From the NCBI RefSeq assembly GCF_001562115.1, contig NZ_CP013926.1, positions 434,001-498,000 of the forward strand: a stretch of 64,000 nucleotides of DNA, read 5' to 3'. Positions 1 to 10,370 of the stretch are shown in pieces (position 1 is the stretch's first letter; each line of letters starts with the position of its first letter). A model generated the notes under the pieces. That model saw only the letters and a list, made by a program, of their open reading frames with translations. It did not search any database and had not been told where the DNA came from. The translations under genes and the position numbers were made by a program. This DNA is from Alteromonas stellipolaris. GTDB lineage: Bacteria > Pseudomonadota > Gammaproteobacteria > Enterobacterales > Alteromonadaceae.

Positions 1-733
<733 letters not shown>

Positions 734-896
734 TATATCTTGAGTGTTGTAAGACAAAGCTAATAGCAACTAGAGTAGTAGTACTCAGTGCTCAAAGATT
801 GATTACGTGAATATCAGAATTCCTAAATTGTTAATTATTAAAGTAATATGGACTAAATAAGTCGGTATTACGCAAACTAACGTTTGCAAAAGTTTT

Positions 897-1015
897 TGCT
901 TGGCAGCCATAGCGATACGGTACCACCTGATCCCATTCCGAACTCAGAAGTGAAACGTATTAGCGGCGATGGTAGTGTGGGGTTTCCCCATGTGAGAGTA
1001 GCACACTGCCAAGCT
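897..1015 (+). rRNA. rrf: 5S ribosomal RNA
   Basis: About 119 bases with the usual 5S architecture. The 5' arm TGCTTGGC (897-904) pairs with GCCAAGC (1008-1014) to close helix I, and the conserved CCGAACTCAGAAGTGAAAC block lies inside. It follows 23S in the normal rrn order. No tRNA gene follows it before the terminator. The ends are set by helix I and could shift by one or two bases. Confidence 0.96.
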
Positions 1016-1026
1016 CCCATTCGAAG

Positions 1027-1057
1027 AAAGGGCTATCCTAACGGATAGCCCTTTTTT
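1027..1057 (+). terminator. rRNA operon Rho-independent terminator
   Basis: Perfect stem AAAGGGCTATCC/GGATAGCCCTTT followed by a run of seven T, 12 bases after 5S. This is a classic intrinsic terminator ending the rrn transcript. Confidence 0.93.
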
Positions 1058-1059
1058 TA

Positions 1060-1443
1060 TGCTTGTAGAAAAGTGTGAGTTAGCGCGAAGCCCGTTGGTA
1101 GAAGTTACCATGTAGCTTACTTATGCTGATCGACTGACTCCAGCCGTATCCAGATCTTCAAAATAATATATTAATACGCCACTACTGAAAACTATGGTTA
1201 AAGTGAGTCGCTTAATTACGTACCTATAGTAAGTTACACAGAAAAAATAATAAAATCATGTGAGGCTAGTAGGTTAAGCTACATATTTCATGCCATAGCT
1301 TATCTGTCTGCTTTAAAACATAAGCTTTCAATTTAAGTAATTTAGTTAATCCCATAAGCCCCACCAAGTGAAATATGAACATGAAAGTATATGTGGGCAT
1401 AAAGCCCACTAAACCAGAAGCATAAGTAAGATTGCTGAGGCGT
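1060..1443. other. Gene-free stretch between rrn terminator and adh
   Basis: I see no credible gene here. Two small hairpins are visible: GTGGGC/GCCCAC at 1393-1409, and a perfect 9-1-9 palindrome at 1437-1455 (GAGGCGTTT/AAACGCCTC) that contains the stop codon of the dehydrogenase gene. Neither has a good T-run for the minus strand, so a terminator function for the dehydrogenase is only possible. Confidence 0.5.
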
Positions 1444-2592
1444 TTAAAACGCCTCTTTGTATATCTGTGCGATATCTTGTTTGCTTAATACTCTTGGGTT
1501 GTTACGTAGTAACCGAGTCACCTTGCTCGCTTCTTCCGCTAACAAGGGAATAGCGTCTTCGCTAATGTCAAAGTCACGCAGTGTGGCGGGGATCTCTACG
1601 TTTCTGCACAATGCTTCAATGGCATCTACTACCTGATTAGCAATCTCTAACGTGGTTTTATTGGCAACGGGTAAGTGTAAAAAAACCGCCACATCTACAA
1701 ATCGCTGTTGGCATGCGCCTATATTCCAGCGCATAACATGGGGCAACATAACCGCATTGCTCATCCCGTGAGATAAATGAAAGCGACCGCCTAGGGGGTA
1801 AGCTAGCGCATGCACGGCGCCAACTCCTGCGTTCCCAAATGCCAAACCTGCCATTAAACTTCCTGTTGCCATATCTTCACGTGCTTTAATATCGTGGCCG
1901 TTTGCATAGGCTAGGGGGAGCGAGTGAAAGATAAGTGTCATGGCCTTGCTAGCCAGTGCATCGGTGATAGGGCTGGCATTAACGGATAAGTAGGCCTCAA
2001 GCGCATGCACAAAGGCATCCACACCGCTGGCGGCAGTAATGTGTTTCGGGCAGCTTAATGTCATTTCAGGTGTCACAATCGCAACATCGGGTAACAGGTA
2101 ATCGCTTACTATGCCTTTTTTAACGTGCGCGATGGGGTCGGCCAATATGGCAATATTAGTGACTTCTGAACCTGTACCCGCCGTGGTGGGAATGGCAATG
2201 AGGGGTAATGTGCGCCCTGCAACCAAGTTCTCACCAAACAGCTCTGTAATATTGCCCGTGTAATCAAACGTAGCCGCAAGCACTTTGGCGCTGTCTATTG
2301 CGCTACCGCCGCCAACGGCAATAATTCCGTCTACTTTATGTTGTTTTAATCGAGTAAGTCTTTGCTCAATAATGCCTATTTCAGGTTCAGGGGGAATGTC
2401 GTCTATTACAATAGTGCATTCGCAATTCAGCACATTGGTTACATGGCTAAGGGCACCTGATTGGCTAACGCCTTTATCGGTAATAATGGCGGGGGCCTTT
2501 ATGTTTAATCTTGAAAGCTCATTGGCAAGGTTCGCTAACGCACCCTCGCCCGTAATGAGTTTATTGGCTGATTTGAAGACCGATACCTGCAT
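1444..2592 (-). CDS. Iron-containing alcohol dehydrogenase
   Basis: A 382-residue group III (iron-dependent) alcohol dehydrogenase, probably cytosolic, oxidising or reducing an alcohol/aldehyde pair with NAD(P). The nucleotide-binding GGGS motif is at residues 95-98 and the TTAGTGSE block at 136-143. The expected metal ligands are present: D192 and H196 (GVDAFVHALEAY), H261 (GAVHALAYPLGG) and H275 (FHLSHG). The length is normal for the family. It stands alone, with the gpmA terminator upstream and a palindrome over its own stop codon. The substrate cannot be told from sequence; maleylacetate reductase is less likely because those proteins are shorter and lack some of these motifs. The family call is secure, the substrate unknown. 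Confidence 0.9.
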   Translation of the reverse strand: MQVSVFKSANKLITGEGALANLANELSRLNIKAPAIITDKGVSQSGALSHVTNVLNCECTIVIDDIPPEPEIGIIEQRLTRLKQHKVDGIIAVGGGSAIDSAKVLAATFDYTGNITELFGENLVAGRTLPLIAIPTTAGTGSEVTNIAILADPIAHVKKGIVSDYLLPDVAIVTPEMTLSCPKHITAASGVDAFVHALEAYLSVNASPITDALASKAMTLIFHSLPLAYANGHDIKAREDMATGSLMAGLAFGNAGVGAVHALAYPLGGRFHLSHGMSNAVMLPHVMRWNIGACQQRFVDVAVFLHLPVANKTTLEIANQVVDAIEALCRNVEIPATLRDFDISEDAIPLLAEEASKVTRLLRNNPRVLSKQDIAQIYKEAF

Positions 2593-2723
2593 AGTGCACC
2601 TGCTGTAAAAACTGAGCTTGATGCCAATGTAGAGGGATTAGGTGCTGTTTACAAATTAGTAACAATGATAATGGTAGAAAAGGGAAACGCTTTAAAAAGT
2701 GTCCATATAAGATTAGTAGGCAT

Positions 2724-2754
2724 AAAAAAACCGCAAACATTGTTTGCGGTTTTT
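2724..2754 (-). terminator. Intrinsic terminator of gpmA
   Basis: Stem CCGCAAACA/TGTTTGCGG (2731-2749) flanked by seven A on the left and five T on the right, so it can act in both directions. It lies about 50 bases beyond the gpmA stop codon on the minus strand. Confidence 0.9.
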
Positions 2755-2802
2755 AGTTGTCGCTCTAATAGTCAGCGTTAGCTTTAATTACTAAGCTTTT
2801 GA

Positions 2803-3549
2803 TTACTTAGCTTTGCCTTGCTTAGCAACGGCATCCATCATTGCTTTAATCGCTTCTGGGTCGCCTAAGTATTCTTTAGAGATAGGCTTCAAGTTTTCGT
2901 CTAGCTCGTATACCAAAGGTACGCCAGTTGGAATATTTAGGCTTAGTACGTCTTCATCAGACATGCCATCTAAGTATTTAACCAATGCGCGAAGGCTGTT
3001 GCCGTGAGCAGCGATAATAACGCGCTTGCCAGCTTGAATGTCTGGACGAATAACATCGTGCCAGTAGGGAAGTACACGCTCGATGGTCATCTTCAAGCTT
3101 TCACCGCGAGGAAGGATCTCGGCATCAACGTTATTGTAACGACGATCTACCCCTGGGAAGTGTTCGCTGTCAGTATCTACTGCTGGTGGTGGAATGTCGA
3201 AACTACGACGCCAAACTTTAACTTGCTCTTCACCATGCTTAGCGGCCGTTTCAGCTTTGTCTAGCCCTGTAAGCGCACCGTAGTGACGCTCGTTCAAACG
3301 CCAGTGACGCTCAACAGGTAAGTAGTGTTGACCCATTTCTTCCAAAGAGATATTCAACGTTTTGATAGCACGAAGTAATACAGACGTGTAAGCCTGATCG
3401 AATTCAAAACCTGCATCTTTCATTAACTGACCAGCGGTTTTAGCTTGTGCTACACCTGTGTCAGTTAAGTCGACGTCGTGCCAACCAGTGAAACGATTTT
3501 CAAGGTTCCACTGACTTTCTCCATGACGAATAAGTACCAGTTTATACAT
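2803..3549 (-). CDS. gpmA: 2,3-bisphosphoglycerate-dependent phosphoglycerate mutase
   Basis: Interconverts 3- and 2-phosphoglycerate in glycolysis and gluconeogenesis, using a phosphohistidine intermediate. The protein (248 residues from this start) opens with [15 protein letters not shown]; the RHGE motif carries the phosphorylated His9. The second histidine lies in [10 protein letters not shown] near residue 180, and [12 protein letters not shown] is the typical family signature. The frame stays open to 3597, but the first 16 residues of that version have no family counterpart; the ATG at 3549 has AGGT nine bases upstream and matches E. coli GpmA. Monocistronic with its own terminator. Very secure. 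Confidence 0.97.
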   Translation of the reverse strand: MYKLVLIRHGESQWNLENRFTGWHDVDLTDTGVAQAKTAGQLMKDAGFEFDQAYTSVLLRAIKTLNISLEEMGQHYLPVERHWRLNERHYGALTGLDKAETAAKHGEEQVKVWRRSFDIPPPAVDTDSEHFPGVDRRYNNVDAEILPRGESLKMTIERVLPYWHDVIRPDIQAGKRVIIAAHGNSLRALVKYLDGMSDEDVLSLNIPTGVPLVYELDENLKPISKEYLGDPEAIKAMMDAVAKQGKAK

Positions 3550-3942
3550 AGTAAGGTTACCTGCGGCGTTAAAGTGAAAATGCCCGACGAGTGCCAATGA
3601 ATTGGTACGTCAGACGGATACGAAAAAAGATGAACGCTATCATCGTTGATCGGCAATGAAAAATCCAGTTTCGAAAAGCCAAGTTTAACAGGTAAGACAA
3701 GCGAAGTAGCAAAGTAGACCCTTTAAGTAGCAACGTAAACTGCTAGGGCAAGGGGATGAAATCAACATGAACTTTTTTTCACTTTGTTACCGTATACAGC
3801 TATAAGTGAGAGTAAGTAGGAGCGCTAAATCATTGCAGTGCAAAATAGAAGTGACCAATAGCACTGCAATTCAATAAGGTTAGCGCTTCCTAATTTGCTC
3901 CTAAAACTATATTTATGACAGGCAAATAAGGATGGTGAGCGC
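3550..3942. other. gpmA-acnA divergent intergenic region
   Basis: Holds the upstream regions of gpmA (minus) and acnA (plus). The main visible structure is the long nested inverted repeat at 3818-3891, described separately. AAGGA at 3928-3932 is the probable acnA ribosome binding site. I see no convincing gene. Confidence 0.6.
3818..3891. repeat. Long nested inverted repeat upstream of acnA
   Basis: Outer arms AGGAGCGCTAA (3818-3828) and TTAGCGCTTCCT (3880-3891) match with one bulged T. Inner arms ATTGCAGTGC (3832-3841) and GCACTGCAAT (3861-3870) match perfectly over 10 bases. They can fold as one interrupted hairpin of about 21 pairs around a 19-base loop. There is no T-run, so it is not an ordinary terminator. 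It ends 52 bases before the acnA start. Function unknown: 5' UTR structure, protein site or a dispersed repeat are all possible. Confidence 0.75.
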
Positions 3943-6654
3943 GTGAAATATCAATCTTTTTCCAATATCGATGTCGATGGCAATTCCTTCAAAGCCATTA
4001 GCTTTGACAAAGTAAATGAGAACTTTGCGCTCGACCGATTACCGTATTGTATTAAAATTCTCTTAGAAAACTTACTGCGCCACGAAAACGAAGAGTTTGT
4101 GACCAGTGACGACATTGAACAAGTTGCTACCTGGAACACTGAAAATCACGTCGAGCATGAAGTCTCATTCGTTCCTGCCCGCGTTATCTTGCAGGATTTC
4201 ACTGGTGTTCCAGCCATTGTTGATTTGGCCGCCATGCGCGATGCAGTTAACAAGTTGGGGGGCGATGCTCAGGCTATTAACCCCCTAAATCCCGTGGAGT
4301 TGGTAATTGACCATTCAGTAATGGTTGATTTCTTCGCAGAAGAAAACGCGTTAGAGAAAAACACCGACGTTGAAATTGAGCGCAATAAAGAGCGTTACCA
4401 GTTTTTAAAATGGGGGCAATCAAGCTTCGATAATTTCAAAGTTGTTCCTCCTGGTCGAGGAATAGTCCACCAAGTTAACCTTGAATACCTTGCTCGTGTT
4501 GCTTTCACCAAGCAAGAAGGTAACGACACTCTAGTGTATCCCGATACGCTTGTAGGCACCGATTCACACACCACCATGATTAATGGGCTTGGCGTATTAG
4601 GCTGGGGTGTAGGCGGTATTGAAGCGGAAGCGGCCATGCTAGGCCAACCCGTTACCATGCTACTACCTAAAGTAGTGGGCTTTCGTTTAGATGGTAAACT
4701 GCCTACCGGCGTAACCGCAACCGACATGGTGCTGACTATTACCCAGCAATTACGAGCACACGGTGTTGTGGGTAAGTTCGTAGAATTCTATGGTCCGGGC
4801 TTGAAGCATTTAACCACAGCCGATCGCGCCACTATTGCTAACATGGCACCAGAATATGGTGCAACCTGCGGTATCTTTCCTATCGATGCAGTGGCGCTAG
4901 ATTATCTGCGCTTAACCGGGCGTGACGAATCACAGATTAAACTTGTTGAAGCGTATGCGAAGGAAAGTTCGCTGTGGCACGACGACTTCAGTAAAGATGC
5001 ACAATACCACGAAACGTTAGCGCTGGACTTAAACGACGTTGTGCCTTCTATTGCAGGACCTAAACGCCCTCAAGATAGAATTGCGCTAGATAGCGCTTCG
5101 AAGGCATTCAATGAATGGCACCGTTCGCAGATTGATGTGAAAGTGCTAGACGAAGAAACTGAGTTTGTCGCAGAAGGCGGTGCAGTACCTGAAGTGAACG
5201 AAGAGCATGATTCGTATGTAGAATTCCGTGGCAATAAATTTAACTTAGAAGATGGCGCTATTGTTATTGCGGCCATTACCAGTTGTACCAATACATCAAA
5301 CCCTTCAGTGCTTATTGGGGCAGGGTTACTTGCGAAAAAAGCGGCGGAAAAAGGGTTAACCCGAAAGCCTTGGGTAAAAACTTCATTAGCCCCTGGTTCG
5401 CAGGTGGTGACGCAATACCTTGAAGATGCAAACTTGATGGACCCACTAGAAGCACTCGGTTTCAACCTTGTAGGTTATGGTTGTACTACGTGTATTGGTA
5501 ACTCAGGGCCCTTGCCTGATGCTATTAGCGATGCAATCAAAAAGGCCAAGCTTACTGTTACCTCTGTACTATCAGGGAACCGTAACTTTGAAGGTCGTAT
5601 TCATTCAGATGTTGCAGCGAATTATTTAGCGTCGCCACCATTGGTGGTGGCCTATGCGTTAGCCGGTAATATGAATATTGATATTACTAAAGAGCCATTA
5701 GGGTTAGGCAGCAATGGCGAGCCAGTATATTTAAAAGATATATGGCCAAGTGAAGATGAAATTCAAAGCCATATTGCCGAACATGTCACCAGTGATATCT
5801 TCAAGGCAAAATACGCAGACGTATTTAAAGGAAGTGGTGTGTGGAATGACCTAATGGTTAGCCCAACATCAGTATACGATTGGCCCGACTCTACCTATAT
5901 TAAACATCCGCCGTTTTTCCAAACCATGGGCGAGCAACCTGAAGCTCTTAGCGCTATCGAGAACGCGAGATGTTTGGTAAAAGTGGGCGATTCAATCACC
6001 ACAGATCATATCTCTCCGGCAGGCGCGATAGCGCCAGACAGCCCTGCAGGTGAATACTTGCAAGCAGAGGGCGTAGATACCAAAGACTTTAATTCTTACG
6101 GTTCTAGGCGTGGTAATCACGAAGTAATGATGCGGGGGACTTTTGCTAATGTTCGCTTACAGAATCAGTTAGCGCCGGGTACAAAGGGCAGTGCAACTAC
6201 CCACTACCCAAGCGGTGAAGCTATGTCTATTTACCACGCGGCTATGCGTTATAAAGAGGAAGGTGTTGGTGCCGTGGTCGTTGGTGGTAAAGAATACGGT
6301 ACAGGCTCTAGCCGAGATTGGGCCGCCAAAGGGCCCTCATTAATGGGCGTGAAAGCGGTAATGGTGGAAAGCTATGAGCGTATTCACCGTTCTAACCTAA
6401 TTGGTATGGGCATATTACCGTTACAGTTTAAGCCTGGCGACAGTGCGAGTAGCTTAGGAATTAAAGGTAACGAAACCTTCTCAATTGGTGCAGTAAGTCG
6501 CGACCAAAAAGAAGTAGATGTAACTGTAACGTCTGATGCAGGCGAGTCGCAGACGTTCTCGATGGATATTCGAATCGATACCTCAAACGAGTTCACTTAT
6601 TTCGAAAACGGCGGTATTTTGCATTATGTAATTCGCCAATATTTGAAGAAATAG
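3943..6654 (+). CDS. acnA: Aconitate hydratase A
   Basis: Converts citrate to isocitrate in the citric acid cycle with a [4Fe-4S] cluster; cytosolic. The 903-residue length and domain order match the AcnA/IRP1 class rather than AcnB. The three cluster cysteines are visible: C448 in TSCTNTSNP, and C514 and C517 in GYGCTTCIGNSGP. The C-terminal swivel domain has the GSSRDWAAKGP substrate-binding loop. Translation starts at GTG, ten bases after AAGGA; the ATG at 3932 runs directly into a stop, supporting the GTG. It stands alone, with an unusual inverted repeat in front and an intrinsic terminator behind. Not associated with prpB/prpC or acnD-type genes here, so a housekeeping aconitase is the best reading. 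Confidence 0.97.
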   Translation: MKYQSFSNIDVDGNSFKAISFDKVNENFALDRLPYCIKILLENLLRHENEEFVTSDDIEQVATWNTENHVEHEVSFVPARVILQDFTGVPAIVDLAAMRDAVNKLGGDAQAINPLNPVELVIDHSVMVDFFAEENALEKNTDVEIERNKERYQFLKWGQSSFDNFKVVPPGRGIVHQVNLEYLARVAFTKQEGNDTLVYPDTLVGTDSHTTMINGLGVLGWGVGGIEAEAAMLGQPVTMLLPKVVGFRLDGKLPTGVTATDMVLTITQQLRAHGVVGKFVEFYGPGLKHLTTADRATIANMAPEYGATCGIFPIDAVALDYLRLTGRDESQIKLVEAYAKESSLWHDDFSKDAQYHETLALDLNDVVPSIAGPKRPQDRIALDSASKAFNEWHRSQIDVKVLDEETEFVAEGGAVPEVNEEHDSYVEFRGNKFNLEDGAIVIAAITSCTNTSNPSVLIGAGLLAKKAAEKGLTRKPWVKTSLAPGSQVVTQYLEDANLMDPLEALGFNLVGYGCTTCIGNSGPLPDAISDAIKKAKLTVTSVLSGNRNFEGRIHSDVAANYLASPPLVVAYALAGNMNIDITKEPLGLGSNGEPVYLKDIWPSEDEIQSHIAEHVTSDIFKAKYADVFKGSGVWNDLMVSPTSVYDWPDSTYIKHPPFFQTMGEQPEALSAIENARCLVKVGDSITTDHISPAGAIAPDSPAGEYLQAEGVDTKDFNSYGSRRGNHEVMMRGTFANVRLQNQLAPGTKGSATTHYPSGEAMSIYHAAMRYKEEGVGAVVVGGKEYGTGSSRDWAAKGPSLMGVKAVMVESYERIHRSNLIGMGILPLQFKPGDSASSLGIKGNETFSIGAVSRDQKEVDVTVTSDAGESQTFSMDIRIDTSNEFTYFENGGILHYVIRQYLKK

Positions 6655-6706
6655 GGATTGGATAAAAAGCGGCGTTTAGCGTTTTAGTGCGCTAGGAGCT
6701 AAAAGT

Positions 6707-6737
6707 AAAAAAGCCCGATGAATTTCGGGCTTTTTTA
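6707..6737. terminator. Bidirectional terminator between acnA and the Sel1-like gene
   Basis: Stem AAGCCCGA/TCGGGCTT (6711-6732) with an A-run before and six T after. It is placed between convergent genes and can end transcripts from both sides. Confidence 0.9.
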
Positions 6738-6753
6738 TGAATTAACCGATTAA

Positions 6754-7245
6754 TTAGTAGAATCGCTTACTACAGATAATCTCTTTAATATTAGAGCCAA
6801 TTGCCGCACGCTTTTCGCAGCGTAAGTCTTGAGCTTTCGCGCCATACAGTGCGATGTGTTCATCTACATAGGGCTGCATCGAGGTCTTGAAATCTTCTGG
6901 CAAAGCATCACGAATAGAGCGAAAAGAACGATTCCACTCCGCCGTTTTTTGTTCCATCGCGACTTGCAACCACAACCAACCCTCTTCATAGTTAGGTTCA
7001 ATTCCCCAACCCTGAAAATACATTTGAGCTAAGTAATATTGGGATGTCTTATTACCCAGTTTCGCGCCTTCCAGTAACTTAGTATAGGCCTCTTCGTATT
7101 TTTCAGCTTTTAGCGCGTACAAACCACCTTCAACAATCGAAAGATATTCACTTTCCCACATTTTGTCTTTGGTGCTTGATTGTGCGTCTGCTGCCGTTGA
7201 TATTAGTATGCCAGCGAATAACATCGCAAAAGCTATTGCTTTCAT
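6754..7245 (-). CDS. Small exported Sel1/TPR-like repeat protein
   Basis: A 163-residue protein with a signal peptide (MKAIAFAMLFAGILIS, probable cleavage after ADA) followed by a helical repeat region. Residues about 35-100 read as one or two Sel1-type repeats (...GAKLGNKTSQYYLAQMYFQGWG...). The C-terminal part contains two cysteines, which may form a disulfide in the periplasm. The ATG at 7245 has AAGGAAA in front; the frame extends upstream to 7305 but without a ribosome site or signal-peptide logic. It is convergent with acnA and sits 96 bases downstream of the ATPase gene on the same strand. Sel1 proteins usually mediate protein contacts; no specific role can be assigned. Confidence 0.75.
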   Translation of the reverse strand: MKAIAFAMLFAGILISTAADAQSSTKDKMWESEYLSIVEGGLYALKAEKYEEAYTKLLEGAKLGNKTSQYYLAQMYFQGWGIEPNYEEGWLWLQVAMEQKTAEWNRSFRSIRDALPEDFKTSMQPYVDEHIALYGAKAQDLRCEKRAAIGSNIKEIICSKRFY

Positions 7246-7341
7246 CTTGGTTTCCTTTCCTTTAGTCATAAATGTATTAGCTTTATTTAATACTGAAACG
7301 CTCAAATCTACAAAATTAGAGTGTTAGTAAATATTTCATGA

Positions 7342-9558
7342 TTAATCGCCGCCCACAATTTGCACCTGTGGAATGTCAGTATCCCCTTTAATGACTTTAA
7401 AAATGGCATCTTGTACTAAGGTGCGCATACCGTCTTGGGTGGCTTGCTTTTTCATCTCTGAAACACTGGCTTCTTTGTAAACCAACGAGCGTAATTCAGG
7501 TGTCATTCCTAGAAGCTCATGAACCCCTGTTCTGCCTTTATAGCCTGTATTACCGCATTCTTCACAGCCTTTTGCTCTGTGAAGTTTGAGCGGAGAAGGC
7601 AACGCTAATTCATCTAGCATCTGCGCACCATACTGCCTTTCAATGAAGGCCATGTCAGTATCACTAGCTACGTACTCTTCTTTACACTTACCACAAAGGG
7701 TTCGAATAAGGCGCTGGGCTAATATACCTACGCAGGCATCTGAGAAGTTTACGGGGTCTAGTCCTAAATCTAACAGACGAGTAATGGTTTCAGGTGCAGA
7801 GTTGGTATGTAGGGTAGATAATACTAGGTGACCAGTAAGCGAGGCTTCAATGCCAGCGTGAGCTGTTTCTTTATCACGCATCTCACCAATAAGAATAATA
7901 TCGGGGTCGGCTCGCAAAAATGCCCGTAGGGCGTTAGCAAATGTGAAGCCTATTTTGGGGCTTACCTGCACCTGCTGCAAACCGGGCTGGGTAATCTCTA
8001 CTGGGTCTTCTGCGGTCCATATTTTTTTCTCAGGCGTGTTTAAATAACCTAAAATAGCATGCAGGGTGGTGGTTTTACCGGAACCTGTTGGACCCACCAC
8101 TAATAAAATGCCATGTGGCTTTTTAATCATGTCTTCTAAGCGCTTCAAATTGGTAGGCGCTAAGTTCATTTTCTCGATAGGCATAGCACCGCCAGATGCT
8201 AGCAAACGCATAACTACACCTTCACCGGCCACAGTAGGAATGGTGGCAACACGCACTTCTACCAGCTGCCCATTCATCTTAAACGCTAACTTACCGTCTT
8301 GAGGTACACGCTTTTCTGCAATGTTTAGGTTAGACATAATTTTAATACGGGCAATAACCGCATTATGGTGTGAGTTAGGAACCTTGTTCATGTCACGGCA
8401 CACGCCATCAACTCGCATTCTTACACGAGTAGGGGCATTCTTCTCAGGGTCGATATGAATATCAGATGCACCAAGGCGTTTTGCATCGTGTAGTACACGA
8501 CTAACTAAACGCACTACCGCTGGGGCATCGTCGGAAAGTTCATCGACAAGCTCGTCGTTTTCCTCACTTGATAAACCAATCTCATCAAGAATTTCATTCA
8601 TGTCGCCTGGGGCAGCACCGCCGCCACCTTCACCCAAATACTGTAGTATGTGGTGAGGTAGGCCAACCGCAATTTCATAGCTCTCTATACCCAACGCGCT
8701 TTCCGTTTCCATCAACAGCGCCGCGTTATTAGGCTCTGCCATTAACACAATGGGATTACCTTCCACATCAGAAATAACCGCAACATGGTTACGTTTAAGA
8801 TAAGACAGGTTTAGTTTACTTTCACCTTCATAACGATGGTACTTATCGGGTAAATAACCAATAAAGGGAACCTGGTAATGAATAGAAAGGGAATGCCCAA
8901 TTTCATGCTCGGGAACGCGATGCTCTGACATCAAACCCTGCACGATAGTGCGAGTGTCTTTAGAAGTAGATAGCAGTGCTTTTAATGCAGGTTCGTTTAT
9001 TAAACCTTTATGTAATAAAGAATCAAATGGATTGTTTGTACCACCAAGTTCATAACGGAATTTAGCCCCTAACACTAATGCTAAGTCGTTGGCGCGCGCT
9101 AAATCATTATCATCAAAACTGCCGTTTTGTTTATTGATAATTTGCATAACGCCCATCAATACGCCGGCATTAAGAATAGGCACACACAAAATATTAGTGG
9201 TTTTGAAGTCGTTGTCTTTATCGAATTTATCAGCAAACCGTAAACGAGGATGAATAGCTTTCAGCTCAGCGGCGTTATAAGGGTCGGCTATGAGTAAAGG
9301 CAGTTGTGAGATAGCAACATAGCCTGCAATAGACATAGGGCTTATAGGGACTTTAATCTCTAAGGTTTCTTTACCCGTTTTAAACCGAGCGACCAAGTCT
9401 TGGTGTTGTCGGCGACGCTGAAAGATGCTCATACGGGTAGCACCAAACATGTTAAGGATGATGGGCTCAAGCAAACTGTAAGCGTCTAATAAAGACGAGT
9501 GATTATTCAGAATGCGTTTAACATGGGTGAAAATATGCTGACTGTCTTCTACTTCCAT
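7342..9558 (-). CDS. GspE/PilB-family ATPase with N-terminal GAF domain
   Basis: A secretion/pilus-type ATPase of 738 residues. Order from sequence: GAF-like domain (about 20-175), an N1/MshEN-like region (about 185-320), a Gly-rich linker (GEGGGGAAPGD), then the ATPase core. That core has Walker A GPTGSGKTT (about 489), Walker B DIILIGEMRD, the HTN box (LSTLHTNSAPET) and a C4 zinc motif (CGKC...CEECG). GspE/PilB enzymes power type II secretion or type IV pilus assembly at the inner membrane, but no gsp or pil genes lie nearby, so its partner is unknown. The GAF domain suggests control by a small ligand. The frame opens at a TTG at 9594 without a ribosome site; the ATG at 9558 is preceded by AAGAG and preferred. 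Confidence 0.88.
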   Translation of the reverse strand: MEVEDSQHIFTHVKRILNNHSSLLDAYSLLEPIILNMFGATRMSIFQRRRQHQDLVARFKTGKETLEIKVPISPMSIAGYVAISQLPLLIADPYNAAELKAIHPRLRFADKFDKDNDFKTTNILCVPILNAGVLMGVMQIINKQNGSFDDNDLARANDLALVLGAKFRYELGGTNNPFDSLLHKGLINEPALKALLSTSKDTRTIVQGLMSEHRVPEHEIGHSLSIHYQVPFIGYLPDKYHRYEGESKLNLSYLKRNHVAVISDVEGNPIVLMAEPNNAALLMETESALGIESYEIAVGLPHHILQYLGEGGGGAAPGDMNEILDEIGLSSEENDELVDELSDDAPAVVRLVSRVLHDAKRLGASDIHIDPEKNAPTRVRMRVDGVCRDMNKVPNSHHNAVIARIKIMSNLNIAEKRVPQDGKLAFKMNGQLVEVRVATIPTVAGEGVVMRLLASGGAMPIEKMNLAPTNLKRLEDMIKKPHGILLVVGPTGSGKTTTLHAILGYLNTPEKKIWTAEDPVEITQPGLQQVQVSPKIGFTFANALRAFLRADPDIILIGEMRDKETAHAGIEASLTGHLVLSTLHTNSAPETITRLLDLGLDPVNFSDACVGILAQRLIRTLCGKCKEEYVASDTDMAFIERQYGAQMLDELALPSPLKLHRAKGCEECGNTGYKGRTGVHELLGMTPELRSLVYKEASVSEMKKQATQDGMRTLVQDAIFKVIKGDTDIPQVQIVGGD

Positions 9559-9738
9559 AGTGCTCTTAGCACAGCGTAACGCTGCTATATCCAAATTTGA
9601 TTAAACATTGTGGCATACGTTTTACCACTTTATAGGTATAGCGCATTAACGGCAATACAACTTACATTAAGGTAGTGCAACAATAACGTAACTTTACATC
9701 ACCTATTGAAAAGAAGCAGCTGTACTAAAGTCATATAT

Positions 9739-9761
9739 TTGCAATTAATTTTGCAATTAAT
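9739..9761. repeat. Tandem direct repeat upstream of the S10 promoter
   Basis: TTGCAATTAAT occurs at 9739-9749 and again at 9751-9761, a 12-base period, in an AT-rich block centred about 70 bases upstream of the predicted start of transcription. It could be an upstream activating or regulator-binding element; this is inference. Confidence 0.55.
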
Positions 9762-9784
9762 GTGTACAAAAAGCGATCTAGCAG

Positions 9785-9812
9785 TTGCAATGTATCCTGC
9801 CTTCTGTATAAT
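9785..9812 (+). promoter_or_regulatory. Predicted sigma-70 promoter of the S10 operon
   Basis: TTGCAA (9785-9790), a 16-base spacer and a perfect TATAAT (9807-9812), with TG just before the -10 box. Transcription would start near 9819, giving a leader of about 220 bases before rpsJ. Confidence 0.75.
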
Positions 9813-9818
9813 TCGCGC

Positions 9819-10352
<534 letters not shown>

Positions 10353-10370
10353 CAAGAGAGGGTAATAACA

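Noticed and set aside
2648..2676. Fur-box-like sequence upstream of the iron alcohol dehydrogenase gene
   Set aside because: Only a partial match to the GATAATGATAATCATTATC consensus and no second half-site in register.
4395..4727. 110-codon antisense frame within acnA
   Set aside because: Shadow of the conserved acnA frame; Ser/Pro-rich translation typical of antisense frames.
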